From: Phylloscopus collybita
Lineage: Eukaryota; Chordata; Aves; Passeriformes; Phylloscopidae
NCBI GenBank assembly: GCA_027886175.1
Contig: JAJNNQ010000018.1
Location: 20,565,001 to 20,629,000 of the forward strand
DNA length: 64,000 nt
Direction: 5' to 3'
Each line of letters starts with the position of its first letter. Positions within the stretch are counted from its first letter, which is position 1. The translations under genes and the position numbers were made by a program. Under the pieces are notes generated by a model. The model was given only the letters and a program-made list of their open reading frames with translations, was not told the origin of the DNA and did no database searches. This document shows positions 1 through 12,160 of the stretch, one piece after another.

Positions 1-1596
1 AGTTTTAGTAGAATGTTGAAAAGTGCCAGAGCATCATTGCCTCTTTCCTTCTTAACTACTTCAAATGTGATCACATCTTCCTGATAGCATAAAGGAAACA
101 TAGTTCTTCAATGCAATCACTTCTATGGCTGAAGCGGCTGGTGCCCATACCAACATCCATTGCGTCACTTAAAAGCAATCAAATTTCTTAAGCAAAACCT
201 AGATTATAGGTGTCTGGTCTGTTGTCCCCTGTGCTCTTTAAAAAGATGGCTCAGCATGCGTATTTCCAAATCTTTTTGCAACATACCTCTCAGATGCAAT
301 TTCAGATACGACTTACTACTAGCCATATTTTTTTGCATTACTCCTTTCCATAGATTTGCATCTTTCAGAGACTGTGTCTGATTCCTTCCTACTCTACATG
401 TTAGGTTCTTTTCCTTTTTACAGGATAACTCTGTGCATGTTGCCACGTGCCTGGCAGTAACACAGGTATCTATGGAAATGACTGCCTCTCTTACAGGCTC
501 CTTTCAAATCAACCTACCATCTCATAATCAATAAAACCATTTTTGCTTTACGTGCTTATCAAATCTTGTTCTTCTAGTTCAGGAGAACTGAAAGTGACGA
601 AAGTGGTCTACATGCCACCTCTCTCTTCTTTTCCCTTCAACCTGTTTTTCCTTACTTGTCTTACTAGTCTCAAAAAAAATACAGAGAGATATGGGCTTTT
701 TAACTGGTAGTATTTGGACTTATTTTAATAATATTTAACATTCTCTGTATTGGCAGCACTTTTTAGATCAGCAATGTCTGTCTCATGTAAAACAAAGTTA
801 GTGCAGCACTTAACTTGACACTATCTCTTTCCAAATTAATACATTACTGTTCACTATTATCGTTTCTGTCCTCTGCTCCTTCAACCATACTTGATTCCAG
901 AGTTCACAGCCCTCAGCTCATATAGACAGCTAAATCATAATTAAAACAGGCATCTTCATCAATTAGAGAAAATACAAAGGAAAATAATGCCACTGATTTT
1001 TGAGAAACATATGAACTAAATCCAGAGGCAGAACACATCTTCATATCAATACTATTAGAATATCAAAAAATAGTTTATAATTATACACTTGGGAGCCGTC
1101 CCATATCTCAACCAGCAGGTGGCAATTTCATCCCATTATATGTTCCATTAAGTAGGCAATGGCCTAAACGGTGTGGAAAGATGAATATGTTTTCAGTTAA
1201 TGTAGTCTGTAGAGGGACTGAGAGATTCCCATGGCAGGCAGGAAAAATGGCTTTTCATCATAGAGGAGAGCTGATATCTTCACATAAGTGGAATAGTCTT
1301 CCTTCTTTTATTTGTGGGTATCTAGTGAAAATCCCTGGCTTCTCACCTGGGAACTAGCACTACATAATATTTGACAATCAAAATGGAAGTCCTGACTTCA
1401 CTGAAATTATAAGGAACTTACCTCCCATTCAATAGGGGTTTTGTTCAAGAGAACATGAAAAGAAAACAATTCTCAAGAAACTAAACTAAGTTCCTTACCA
1501 GTCCCTTTTCAAATGGAAGTAAACCCTCACTTTTTTGTATTACATGGATTTTGAAATTATTACACAGATATTCCCTGACCCCTAACATTTTCTTTG
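1..1596. other. Unique A+T-rich sequence, no gene seen
   Basis: No repeat family or convincing coding segment was recognised here. Short open frames on both strands (for example 160-381 plus, 204-446 minus) overlap each other and have no splice or promoter context. A consensus-like minus-strand donor (GTAAGT as read on the minus strand, plus positions about 1415-1420) follows a short open stretch, but I could not pair it with a good acceptor. Confidence 0.5.
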
Positions 1597-1694
1597 CTAA
1601 CACCATATTCCCTGAAGTCTTTGCTGTCTCTCTTCAATGCCAGTAATGTTTGTCTTCATCTCTTTCCTCCTCAGTAGATCTTCTAGGTCTGGGG
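1597..1694 (-). CDS. Candidate terminal coding exon, unidentified gene
   Basis: Read on the minus strand, a strong acceptor (pyrimidine run CTCTTTCTTGCTCAG) ends just before base 1694. The following 98 bases hold 2 nt completing a split codon, then 31 open codons and a TAG stop at 1597-1599. The peptide begins PDLEDLLRRKEMKTNITGIE and is strongly charged and helix-like, unlike the hydrophobic or low-complexity frames common in this A+T-rich DNA. The entry phase (one nt left from the previous exon) matches the exit phase of the candidate exon at 31618-31834 on the same strand, so both could belong to one gene; that link is inference. A second frame is also open for about 19 codons, which lowers confidence. 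I do not recognise the protein, and I did not find a clear poly(A) signal. Confidence 0.28.
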
Positions 1695-3394
1695 CTGAGC
1701 AAGAAAGAGAATATATCTTCATAAGCCACATCAAGGAGCAGATTTCATCCTCTGAATTATTCATTCTTGATCTTTGCACAGTGCATAACGAAGTAACTAA
1801 TGATATGCTTTAGCAAATCCATGGGAAAGCAGTCAACTGTTCTGTATTGCAGTGCCTCACATTCAGCTCTGCTTTGAGCCCATTTCCAAAAACAAAAGGA
1901 AACACAGAGACAAATTTAACTTTTTTCTGAATTCAGTAGTGTAGGTGAATTACACTGCTCAAAATTAGTAATGAGTTATATTTCCTATTTTGTTTACAAA
2001 GCACACTGACTAATCATTTATTTCTGATTTTTGACTGTTTCATATTCAAAACTATATGGCTTTGATATCAAAAAGAAGGAAGATTCATGTTTTATAGACA
2101 TCTATACATAAAACAGAGCTTTGTATATAAAATATACAGACATTCTAAATCTTTGATACTTGAGTTAAAGCCTGCATGCTATTTGACTGTGTTCAGCTGC
2201 CAATTTTAAATTCTCCAACGATCTGGAAGGGAATAATTAATGTACCTATTTCATATCAGTGTGGAAGTTTTGATAAAAATACCCCACACCTACAGAGGAA
2301 AGGGTACAAAATAACTCACTTCTTTTCAAGACTCTTTTTCAAACAGGAAAAGGATATATTTATGTGATGAAGGTATTTTCATATCTTCAGCAATTACAGA
2401 TGATTCATTCTGCACTTCCTGAAGTGTTCCTGATCAAGTTTATCAAGCAGAAAAGTTGTTTAGGAAGCTGTACTCTGGCAGCGATTAGGCGTTTTCCGGT
2501 GATGTTGAATAGCCAATATTATAGAGGTAGTATGTTGGTTGAGGTTTATGTGTTTCCCTTTGCTGCAGATATGATTTGAGTATTCATGTATAAACCAGCT
2601 CTGTAGAAAGCTAGCCTGGGGGGAAATCTCTTATCCCCTTATTATATTGCTCCCATATTTGATGTCTGAAGCCATCACCTATGACAAACACCTGCAAGCT
2701 GAAAAGGGAAGTATTCTTCCAACTTCATTATCTCAGGAATACTGTCACATCAGAACAGATTAGTTTCTTTCTGCTTTAGTAAATTGATCCACAAGCTTAA
2801 CCTTTGTTTGAAGCCTCTAGGGCTGTAACAAAACAAGTGCTGTGCTTATAGCAGAAAAGCCTTGTCAATGTATTTTTCCAGTGGGGCTATTACACAGCAC
2901 AGACTAAGAAGGCCTTTCCCTAGGAGAAACCCAACAGACTGACAATACCTGTCACTTCTTTAAGACACATGCACCTTTCTTGAAAAGTAAACTTAAGATG
3001 TTTAAACCTGTATTGGGGTTACGTGGCAAGGTTTTAGTAGCAGGGGCTCTGTGAGAAACCCCAGAACTGCTCCCATATTGTACAGAGCTGGAAGAAATGG
3101 TGTTTTTAGTTTTGTCTCTGTTTCTCACTATCTCACTCAATTTTTAATTGGCAATAAAATAAACTGATCTTCCCCACATGTTTTCCAGACCACAGAACGT
3201 CAGCTTGGAATGTGATTTCAGAAGCTCCATCCCTACTGGCAGAAGGCCCACAGAGTCTCTGTGGAGTTTGTTTCTTAGTTTCCAGCCATGACACCCTGGT
3301 GACTCAGTTTTTGACCACCTTACTTGTAAAGACACCTTCATTTGACAAGCAGCAACCTCCTGAATGACAAGCAGCACCATGGCTCTGGAAAGAC
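1695..3394. other. Unique sequence, nothing recognised
   Basis: Plain A+T-rich sequence between the candidate exon and the CR1 tail. Frames such as 2176-2367 and 2364-2579 plus lack supporting splice sites or recognisable domains. Confidence 0.5.
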
Positions 3395-3505
3395 ATGGCT
3401 TAGTGGCAAACATGATGGTGCTGGGTTGGCACCTGGACTCAGTGATCTTAGAAGTCTTTTCCAGCCTTAATGACTCTCTGATTCCACGATTCTATGATTC
3501 TATGA
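3395..3505 (+). mobile_element. CR1 LINE 3'-end fragment, sense
   Basis: The segment matches the 3' untranslated end of avian CR1 in sense orientation: a GGTTGG block, then a sequence of the type GATCTTAGAAGTCTTTTCC, then the terminal octamer run (GATTCCACGATTCTATGATT). Only about 110 bp remain, the usual outcome of 5' truncation in CR1 retrotransposition. Several substitutions relative to the family indicate an old insertion. The upstream limit is approximate. Confidence 0.82.
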
Positions 3506-6500
3506 CAAGCCAACCTAACAGCCCACACAGAGCTGGGAAAAAGCAAAAATGAAATGGCCCCATATCAAAGAACCTTCTGTATAAATGAGCGATGCATTTG
3601 GTCAGTGTCAACTGCAAATATTATCCACTTGCATTTTCTCAAAAGCCATGAAGAACCTACAGATGTCTCTTACATCTGCTTTGGCATACACAGGTTTGCC
3701 TGCAGCCATTGTCTGCTACATCATGAACCAAGACTGATGAAAACATTTAGCAACCCAGTGAGTAATTGAGAAAACTTACTCTTGAGATAGCTCCTTTAAA
3801 AAGTTGTTACTAGATTCATGAAATATTATGCCTGTAGCAAGGACTGCATTATAAATCCCTTCAGCTCCAGACAGGTGATATTAATTTTTTCACACCAGTG
3901 GCACATTAATGGAGAAAAACCACTTCCACATTCCACAGATCTGACACTGACAGCTGTACAGAAATATATACGCACCTGGGTCTCCTGTTCAGTAAATAAA
4001 AGGAAGATCAAAGCATGCTCACTAATTGAGAGGAGCTTGCCAAAGGATATATTGTATTTGTCTTCTGATCAGACATGTGCACTATTCACTTACTAAACAA
4101 TGAAACTTTAAAGCAGAAACAAACTTCCCAAAAAATTAATCAATCTCTGCTTAATGTTGATGTATATGAAGTTTTTGGCACTAGTATAGAGAAGAAAATG
4201 CTTTTTGACTACATGCAAAACTGAACCACCACCACCCACCACAAAATTCAGTGTGGAAAGTTCTAATGTGTAAGTCCTGATTTTAAAATGGTTTTGATTC
4301 ATAAGAGCATCCTATTTTTGTCCCAATCTTGTTCTCAGTATTCTATTTTAGAAAGACTGAGAAATGCTTATACAGGATTACCCTGAGAAATACAGGGTAT
4401 TTCAACCTAGACTTCAAAAACTTCTGTTTTGTGGAGCAATTGCTGTGCATGTTTGTTACTTCACAGAAAGAAGAGTTATCTTCTGGATGCATTTTGACAG
4501 CATATTCTGATCATTCAGTATGGAAAAAAAGTAATGGTGATGCCACTCATAAAATATAAATAAAAAAATATATTAGAGATGTAGTCAATGTACCTATACT
4601 AAATATATATATAGATACACTTCCTATGCTCTGTGCTAAAAAGAGTCTTTGACAGTCCAGGGAACTTTAAAACCTGTTTCAACAAATCCACCCATGCCTC
4701 TGCAGTTTTCACATTCTTAAAAAAAAATTGCTGCAGTCTTGTGTTATTTTTAGACACTTACAGATATCCTCTGTAACAACTGGGAACATGCTAAGAAAAT
4801 ACGGAAAGGTTTTACATAAACACTAAAATAATTATTGAAGTTTGAAAAAAAGACAATTTCTATCTTTTAGTTGTTATAATTGAGAATTTTAGTATGCAAC
4901 TGAAATTTCAGGTGTATTCTCAGTATATTTTGTTAAGCAGAAGATGAGCTCTTCAGTCAGACTAGTGCTTGCTTCATAAAAGCATCCACAGGATTAGGTG
5001 GGTTTTAAAGACACAGACTATAGTCTGGAAGTTACAACAAACTAAATTTTGCATTTTATAGCCATTAACAAGAGAGTTCTTCATTATCCAGAGACTAAAT
5101 GTCTGCTGATGCATATTCTTGAGCAGTCTTCTTTTCCTAAAATGTGTTTCATACAGCACAAGGCTTTCTGACTTACAAGGTAGGTATTAAATTTGTTATG
5201 GGTGTCTATTTTCTGCCTGTTTTACTTGAAAAGTATTGACTTTTCCTTTATCCACATCATCCTGCTCCAAATGTCAGACACCTCTGAAGCATAAAGAAGC
5301 AAGCTGTAGCTTTCTCAAATTCATTTAAATGTAGTCTTTAGAAAACAGCCTTCAACAACACAGCCAGGACATGCCCTGCTACAGTTCTTATGTTCTCTCT
5401 CTTTCCTAGAAAAGTTTTCATTCTCCCTCTTGTGACTGAACAACAGATTCATTTTGGTGTGTGAACCCATTTTACTGTCATGGATTAAAACAGATAAGCA
5501 GCAAATACAGCAGAATTTAGTAACAATCTAATTCACACTCCTTACCCAACTGTTTCACTTCTATTGATTGCTTCTTTTAAGAGAAAGCTTTCTACTCCTC
5601 TAACTTTTAATGAGGTTCTTACACAGTTTTAGGGGCTTCCTATTTTGATTCCCATCCAAAGAATGTTTCCTTTTAAGATGCTACAAGTTTTTTCTGAAAT
5701 AGTTGCTATTCAACCATGTGAGAGCAAAGGGCATGTGGCTTTTGCTGTTGGAGGGGAAAGACTGGATGAGTTTCTTTAGAAGTTTGTTTCTCTTCACACA
5801 GCTGGACATGTCTTCCTTCAGTAAACTCAGGCTTTAAGTCTGTTCTTACATCTCCATTTTACACCCAGCAGTAGCTCTTTTCAAAATATAAACCACTATC
5901 CAGCCAGACAAAAAAGCTCTATTCAGTCTAAAAGCTTCCAGTATAAGAACACCTAAATTCACCAGTAGTTAGTCACAACATTTTTGAAAGCATCTTCAAA
6001 ATTTTCTAGAAACAGTTAAATGCTACCAGCAACATTAGTTTCTCTGTAGCTGCTACTTGCATGCTTACCCAGGAGGTTTTAAAAAGAAAGCTATACTTTG
6101 TGTTTAAATTATTGTTAAAACTTTTTTCTATTTCTTTGGAGGGGTTTTTTGGTTTTTCTCCATGGGACTATGTTCCAAGTGGGACTACCCACTTGCAATT
6201 CAGTTGCCTATGATGTCAATCTTTCCAGTTTCATAACTTTCACAAGCAGACCACAACAAATGATCTACAGTAACTCATATTTATTTCATGACCAGAGAAC
6301 AGCTGGCTAATCAAAACAAAAGATAAGCCCTCCACAGTATTAGTAAAAGGATATTTATAAAACCAGTCTTTATACAGAGTTGCCAATTATTATAATAGTC
6401 TAGTCTGCTCTTGGACCTAACAATTTTCACTTGGCATTATTCTGTACATTTTCTCATAGAATAACTTTTACCAAAGTTGGTGGTCCTTGTAAGTTTTCCA

Positions 6501-8776
6501 AAAAAGGGGTATTTCCATTGTATACTGATTTCCAAAAGCCATCAGGCTGCAATTTACCTTTCTGGCTTAAGCCTCTAATCATGAATACTGCTAAGCTGAG
6601 GATTTTTCTGAAAGTGTTTTTGTTTCCATTGCCTGGTAGTGTTCTTCCTAACAATTGGCACCCGCAGTGGCTCTCCAGCTTTTTTAAAGCTTGTTTCCCT
6701 TAAGAGCTGCACCATAATCCGAGACTGAATTGTTCAAAATGGCCCAAATTGATTTTTCCTGACTCAGAGTAAGCCCTTTGCTTTATATACACACACCTTT
6801 CTGCCTGACATTTACCCCTACTTTTTCAGTCCTGCTGACACACAGGGCATGACATGTTGATTTTCTGGGATCTCATTTATGAGTTCTTTTAAATAATCAC
6901 CCACTGGATGGTTCAAGTCTCCCTTATGATTCACGAACATCGCATCACCTGTCAAGGCATGGGCAATGATCTTGCATTTCTATAAAAGAGTGCTAAGTGA
7001 TTGTAAGCAGGGTGAAATGGGCTATGAAAATGTTTTTATAACTAGCATGTAACTGTCTTTGGCATGCTTCAAAGGCAGGCAAACCATTTCATCACATCTA
7101 CAACTCTATAATGAACCCTGGTAATTACTGGGAGGGAGAACTGTAAAAGCATTTACTGGAGTCAATGGCAATCCTAAAAAAAGATAATACTTATTCTTTG
7201 GCCACATTTACTTCATGAAGAATTTTAAAACAATTTCATAATCTGGCATTTTGTGGAGCTCACTGATTAAATCGTATGATTTCGTTATTTGCCATTTTGA
7301 CCATGCAAGTGAAAGGAGATGGCACATATGTTAATGCTGTTATTCTCAAAATAACAGAGGGAAGGAGAGGTGTTATCAAAGTTTTAGGATGTCCAACATA
7401 ATAACCCCTGCTTTTGCTTAGAGAAAGGAATAGAATATTAAAAAAACAACAACAACAAAACCCATGAAAAAACCCAACCAACAAAAAAGAGAATAGATAT
7501 CCTAACCAGTTTGAATTTGTAGCACAAAAGAATATAATAACTCCTTTTTGCAGCTAGTACATAGCCAGGCACTAAGGGTTGTGACAGTGTGACAGCCAAC
7601 TCTTTTTTAGACAAATGCCCAACTTCCTGCTCCAAACCATGTTCTTCTTGTGCTCCCAACAGGTTCTACTGGCACATTCCCATCTTTTGAGATAAATGGC
7701 CATCTTCTGTGTTTTGTAATAAAGTATTATCCCACATCTCTTTGAAGTTCTGACTCTGGTTTAAAGTAAGAGGAGAAACAACCATGAAAAAATTAATAAT
7801 TGAAAATCTGTGTTCATTTAATCATCTAAAAAGTACTTGCTCTCAGTTCCTCACCCTGAAATTCATAAAATACCTTGACTCTCTTGTCTACAATACACAC
7901 CGTAGCCACTGAAAAGCTGGAGATGAATGCCAGTCTGCTATTCCTGCTCTGAGGAGGATGTACTGTGATGCTCTAAGAACATTAAGCTGTAAATAGCTGT
8001 GAAGATAGATGCCTGGGTCATGCACTGAAAGAGATTATGGTGTCTTCTTAAGAACATAAATCTCCAGTCCCTTCTTTTTACGAAGCTTTTATATACTAAA
8101 AAGGCCTATGCCTTGTGTAAGTCAAACATTTCATTTCAACGCATTCAAGGTATTACACTTTTTCTCCCCAGTACAGATGTCAACCCTACAGCAGCTCAGA
8201 TTCTTTCCAAGCACACTGTAGAAGCTCCACAGTACCTCAGACTGGGTAAAGAACTGCCAGTCCATGAAGATCTTCATAAAGTCCAAAATGTGTTGCCTGT
8301 CTTCTGCAAACCATTTAGTCATGAAGAAAATTCCTTTCTACTGAAATGCATCAAAGAATCCATCCCCATAAGCTATAAGTGCTCATAAAGTTCCCTTTCA
8401 CAGGTATGACTGCTAGCTCTGTAAGAAAAATGACGTAACTTTCTGTGTGGTTATCAGACACTTAAACTCCCTGCGTAACCTAAAAAAACTACAGCCAGGG
8501 ACGTTTGAAGCAGTTCTTGTTACTTTTTGAAACAAATGGCACTGAACTCCGCACATGCAGTTATAGCTGCACAGTTTTTTGTGTCTGGCATAACTTCGGA
8601 GATCTTTTCACATCTGGGCCTTGATAACTAAGGCTACCATGAACCCAACTTAAATTTGGGGTATAAAAAAATTCCCCTTTTACAGAATCACTGTAGCTTT
8701 TGATCAGAGAATATTTTCTAAATGCAGCTGTAGTGCTGATTGCTGTATATGTATCTATTTTTTTTTTTCTGTCTAG
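3506..8776. other. Unique intronic or intergenic sequence
   Basis: About 5.3 kb without a recognisable repeat family or gene. It contains a run of CAA triplets near 7447-7460 and a short TA-rich stretch near 4590-4620. Short open frames (for example 3818-4096, 6431-6703 and 8113-8388 plus) have no domains. A weak exon-like stretch on the minus strand at 3780-3831 (GTAAGT donor, open in one frame) was not strong enough to call. Confidence 0.5.
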
Positions 8777-8856
8777 CTACTCCAGTGTCTCCTGCAGCTG
8801 CTGTTATTTCTACATTCATTGCAACCCCAATAGAAAGAGACAGGACAGAACAGAAA
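8777..8856 (+). CDS. Candidate internal coding exon, unidentified gene
   Basis: A long pyrimidine run ending CTGTCTAG (AG at 8775-8776) is followed by 80 bases and a GTATGT donor at 8857. The frame carries 2 nt of a split codon and 26 complete codons (TPVSPAAAVISTFIATPIER, then DRTEQK), ending at a codon boundary, so the downstream intron would be phase 0. Composition shifts here: C and G rise against the T-rich flanks, as expected of coding DNA. The frame also stays open into the flanks, so openness alone proves nothing; the case rests on the splice signals and composition. I do not recognise the family. A noncoding-RNA exon or a chance match is possible. Confidence 0.3.
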
Positions 8857-9197
8857 GTATGTGTCACTAAAACTATTATTTGTATCTGCTGTATCTCCCT
8901 CTTTTTTGTGGATGAACATGTTAGAGGGGATGAGATTTACATCTATGAAACCTCAACTACAAAAAGAGGTAATTTCAGATTGAGTTGAATTCCTTTATTC
9001 TTTTGAAGATACATACTGATCCAGTTAAAGAAATCCATGACAGAAAAATCCCCTTTCATTTATTTTCAATGAAAAGGTCAGTCAACATTTTTAAAAATAT
9101 CCCTGTAGAAGATAACCTTGCAAATACTCATTATGTCTAGTCTTCAGAAGGCAGTTGAGTCAGTATATGCCTCACACTGATACAGTCTTTAAATTTA
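8857..9197. other. Unique sequence, nothing recognised
   Basis: Sequence between the candidate exon and the CR1 insertion. No repeat or functional signal was identified. Confidence 0.5.
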
Positions 9198-10040
9198 GAA
9201 TCATAGAATATGCTGAGTTGGAAGGGACTCATCAGGATCTTCAAGTCTGACTCCTTGCTTTGTGCAGGTCACCCCAAGAGTCACACCATGTGCTGAGAGC
9301 ATTATCCAAATGCTTCTGGAACTCAGACAGACTTGGTACTTTGACCACTTCCCAGCCTGTTGCAGTGCCCAACCACCCTCTGGTTGGGCACTGCAACACT
9401 CACTTTTTCCTGATATCAAATATAAACCTCCCATGACACAGATTCATGCCATTTCCTTTAGTCCTGTCACTGGTCACAACCTTGAAGAGACTGATATCTG
9501 GGTCTCCTCTTTGCCTCATGAGGATGTTGAAGACTGCAGTGAGGTCTCTCCTCAGTCTTCCCTTCTCCAGGCTGAACAAACCAAATTACCTCAGCTATTC
9601 CTCATAAGGCTTTCCTTCCAGACCCTTCAACATCTTCATACCCTCTTTTGGATGCTCCCTAATAGCTTTATACCTTTATTATATTGTGGCACCCAAAATT
9701 GCCCCCAGCACTCAAGATGAGGCCACCCCAGTGCAGAGCAGAGCAGGACAATCCCCTCCCTTGCCCAGCTGGCCATGCTGTGCCTGATGCACTGCAGGGA
9801 AGTGTTGGCCCTCCTGCCTGCCAGGGCACTGCTGGTTCATGTTTGATCTGCCACTGATCTGGACCTGCAGGTCCCTTTTCACAAGGCTGCTCTCTGGCCT
9901 CTCATTCCCCAGCCCATGCACACAACCAGTCTGGCCCCATCCCAGGTGCAGAATCTGGCACTTTCCCTTGGTGAAACTCCACATGGTGGTGATTGGTCTC
10001 TCTAATTTGTCAAGTCCTTCTGAACAGATCCCACATCTTA
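9198..10040 (-). mobile_element. CR1 LINE fragment, antisense, about 840 bp
   Basis: The segment opens with the reverse complement of the CR1 3' end (TAGAATCATAGAAT, then GAGTTGGAAGGGACTCATCA) and continues through familiar antisense CR1 blocks: the ACTTTGACCACTTCCCAGCC region, CTCCTCAGTCTTCCCTTCTC, CAGGCTGAACAAACC, and the GCACCCAAAATTGCCCCCAG region that derives from the reverse-transcriptase C-terminus and 3' UTR. No intact ORF2 remains. A 152-codon plus-strand frame at 9262-9720 is only the antisense of this element. The far end (about 10040) is approximate because similarity fades. It contains a hairpin, listed separately. Confidence 0.92.
9359..9397. repeat. Perfect inverted repeat, 17-bp arms, 5-nt loop
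   Basis: The left arm GTTGCAGTGCCCAACCA (9359-9375) is the exact reverse complement of the right arm TGGTTGGGCACTGCAAC (9381-9397), around the loop CCCTC. The left arm matches normal CR1 sequence at this place, while the right arm replaces the usual CR1 continuation; CR1 similarity resumes right after it. This fits a local template switch within an older CR1 copy. Confidence 0.95.
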
Positions 10041-12065
10041 CCCCATTGTAGGGCCACTCTTCACTTCCAGCCTCACCAAGCTTTTTTTTATGTCATGAGG
10101 AGACAGATCTGACCTCTCTCCATTTTTATGCTCCTCAGCAGGCTGTCTGCCATTATTATCAACTAGGAAGACACTGTTTTTCAGAGGGGTTTTCAGATCA
10201 TCCCCTTGTCAGCCTCCCTCAGGACATGTTATGCTAACATGTCATCTTTGGAGCCTTTCCTACTGTATTGGGGGTTTGGCCAACAAATGCCCCCTAGCTT
10301 TTCTCACCCTTGCAGACAAGTTCCAAATCTTGGCTTTGTGTTTTGTTTTGTTTTTACCCTACAAGAGTTGCCTCCTGAGGCCTTCACCAACAGTATTGGC
10401 TCTGTTTAAAAGATGAATTATGTCAGTTTGAAGCTTCTAGTCTTGCTGGTGTTTAACACGTCTAGTTATTTACTTGCCTGAAGTTAGTAATTCACATAGA
10501 ATTGTCTTCCTTGTTTCCTCTCCTTTGCCCATCCTTGGCATATTTTTGCACAAAGCTGCATAGTCTGCCTTGCAGTGGCTTTACTATTATGAATAACGTT
10601 GAATGGCCCTGAAAATTTCTTCTTCTTTCTTCAAATTCTTATCATGGCCTGTCTCAACAAATATTAGAGCAAATATCATGCTGTATATAACCTTTTATTT
10701 AGCAGTAGCTGCTAAGCTGGGAGTCCTGGGAATCTTATCCTCAGCCTGGAAATAAATGCTTAGAAACTGAAAAACTTAACGCACACACATGCAAAAAAAA
10801 AATTTACTTCTTATCAAGTTCTGAAGTATCTTAAAAAATGAAAGCCTGAAATCAAGTACATCTAAAATGTGGTTACTTCAGCTTGTGTATATATTTGTCC
10901 ACAACATTTCAAATATTTCCCTTTCTGAGGTCTCGTTTTATTTCTTTACAGCTTCTCAGCACCTTGAGAGGAATCTGGTTTTGACAAAACTATTATTATT
11001 ACACTTTTATTACAGATCTAAGATAGATTTTGATTTGCAAGCAGTAAGATGCACAATATGGTTAGAGGGTGTTTTTTTTTAAATATGTATTGATTAAAAC
11101 ATTTAGCAGAGAGGAATTTAGAGAAAGCAAACACATAGAATGTAGTAGCAGCACACAGACTGCAGATATGCAACCTCCATCATAGATTCTCCTGCAGAAT
11201 TTTAGAAATTTTTCTTTCTACACTGCTCTTAGTCACAGATGGTCCCTGGAATTCCAGAAAAAAAAATGGTGATTTTGGTTAATGAGCAAATAAATGTTAG
11301 TATGGAGTCCTATATGACAAATACTAATAATAGCACTGACACATCAAAGGGGCGGATTTTTCTGGAGAAAAGTATTACAAATATAAATTGTAACACTGCT
11401 GATGGCAATATTGCCTTGCCTCAGAATTTCTTAAGGATTTCAATAATCCACTGTTAGGGAGAAAAGCCTTAAAGCAAGAAAGAAGCACTGATTGGTGAAG
11501 GTAGCCATGTAAAATTTTTTGTGTCTGAACACATATAAATGTAACTGTACAAGTAATTATAATCAGCACTCAAGCTTTACAGAAACACATTTACAGGATT
11601 TTCAGATAGAAGAGAATAAATGAATTTAAAGGTTGAGTTTTCCCATTCTGCAGGAGGAAGGTTGCTTTAAACCAAGGTGCAGTGGAGTGTAAAAATGTGA
11701 AAAGTCCCAGAAACATTCAATGAATGGATGGTGAAGATAACAACCATCCCCCATCACCTCTGCAAGCACATTTTACTGTGAAACTCACAGCTTTTTTTCC
11801 TTCTTTCTACTAGCAATTGCATTTCACAAAATGTACAACTCTATACTTCTGTGTTACTCTGAAATGCAAAATAAGAATTTACGCTTTTTTCTTCCAGACA
11901 GGTACTAGAAATGTGATGGTTTTAAAAAGAGAACAGAGACTCTCAAAATCACAAGATGGCAGAATCATTGGTAGAAGAAAAAGCCTTCAGCTATAGCTGT
12001 ACTCTCAATATATCTGTTGCAGAAGTAGCAATAGGTGACCACTTCCTGAAAATTAATATTAGGTA
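10041..12065. other. Unique sequence with weak exon-like signals
   Basis: About 2 kb without a recognised repeat apart from possible degraded CR1 at its start. It holds a TTTGTTTTGTTTT run near 10340. At 10952-11043 a strong acceptor (GTTTTATTTCTTTACAG) and a GTAAGA donor flank a frame open for 30 codons, but the peptide is hydrophobic and leucine-rich and a second acceptor lies inside it. I regard this as a chance pattern. Confidence 0.45.
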
Positions 12066-12160
12066 GAAGTTGGTTGGAAGGGACCTCAAGAGCTCTTCAG
12101 TCCAGGCTCCTGATCAAGGCAAGGTTAACACTGAAACCAGACCAGGTTGCTTAGTTGGTG
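12066..12160 (-). mobile_element. CR1 LINE remnant, antisense
   Basis: GTTGGTTGGAAGGGACCTCA, then a CTGATCAAGGCA-type segment and AGACCAGGTTGCTTAG match the antisense 3' region of avian CR1 in the right order. The terminal octamer end is eroded. Only about 95 bp survive and divergence is high, so this is an old copy with approximate limits. Confidence 0.75.

Noticed and set aside
3780..3831. 52-bp minus-strand exon-like segment with GTAAGT donor
   Set aside because: Weak acceptor, short frame and ambiguous phase with the downstream candidate.
9262..9720. 152-codon plus-strand open frame, the longest in the window
   Set aside because: It lies wholly within an antisense CR1 element and spans the hairpin; it reads the non-coding strand of the LINE.
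10952..11043. Exon-like segment with strong acceptor and GTAAGA donor
   Set aside because: Leucine-rich low-quality peptide, a second acceptor inside, and phase incompatible with neighbouring candidates.
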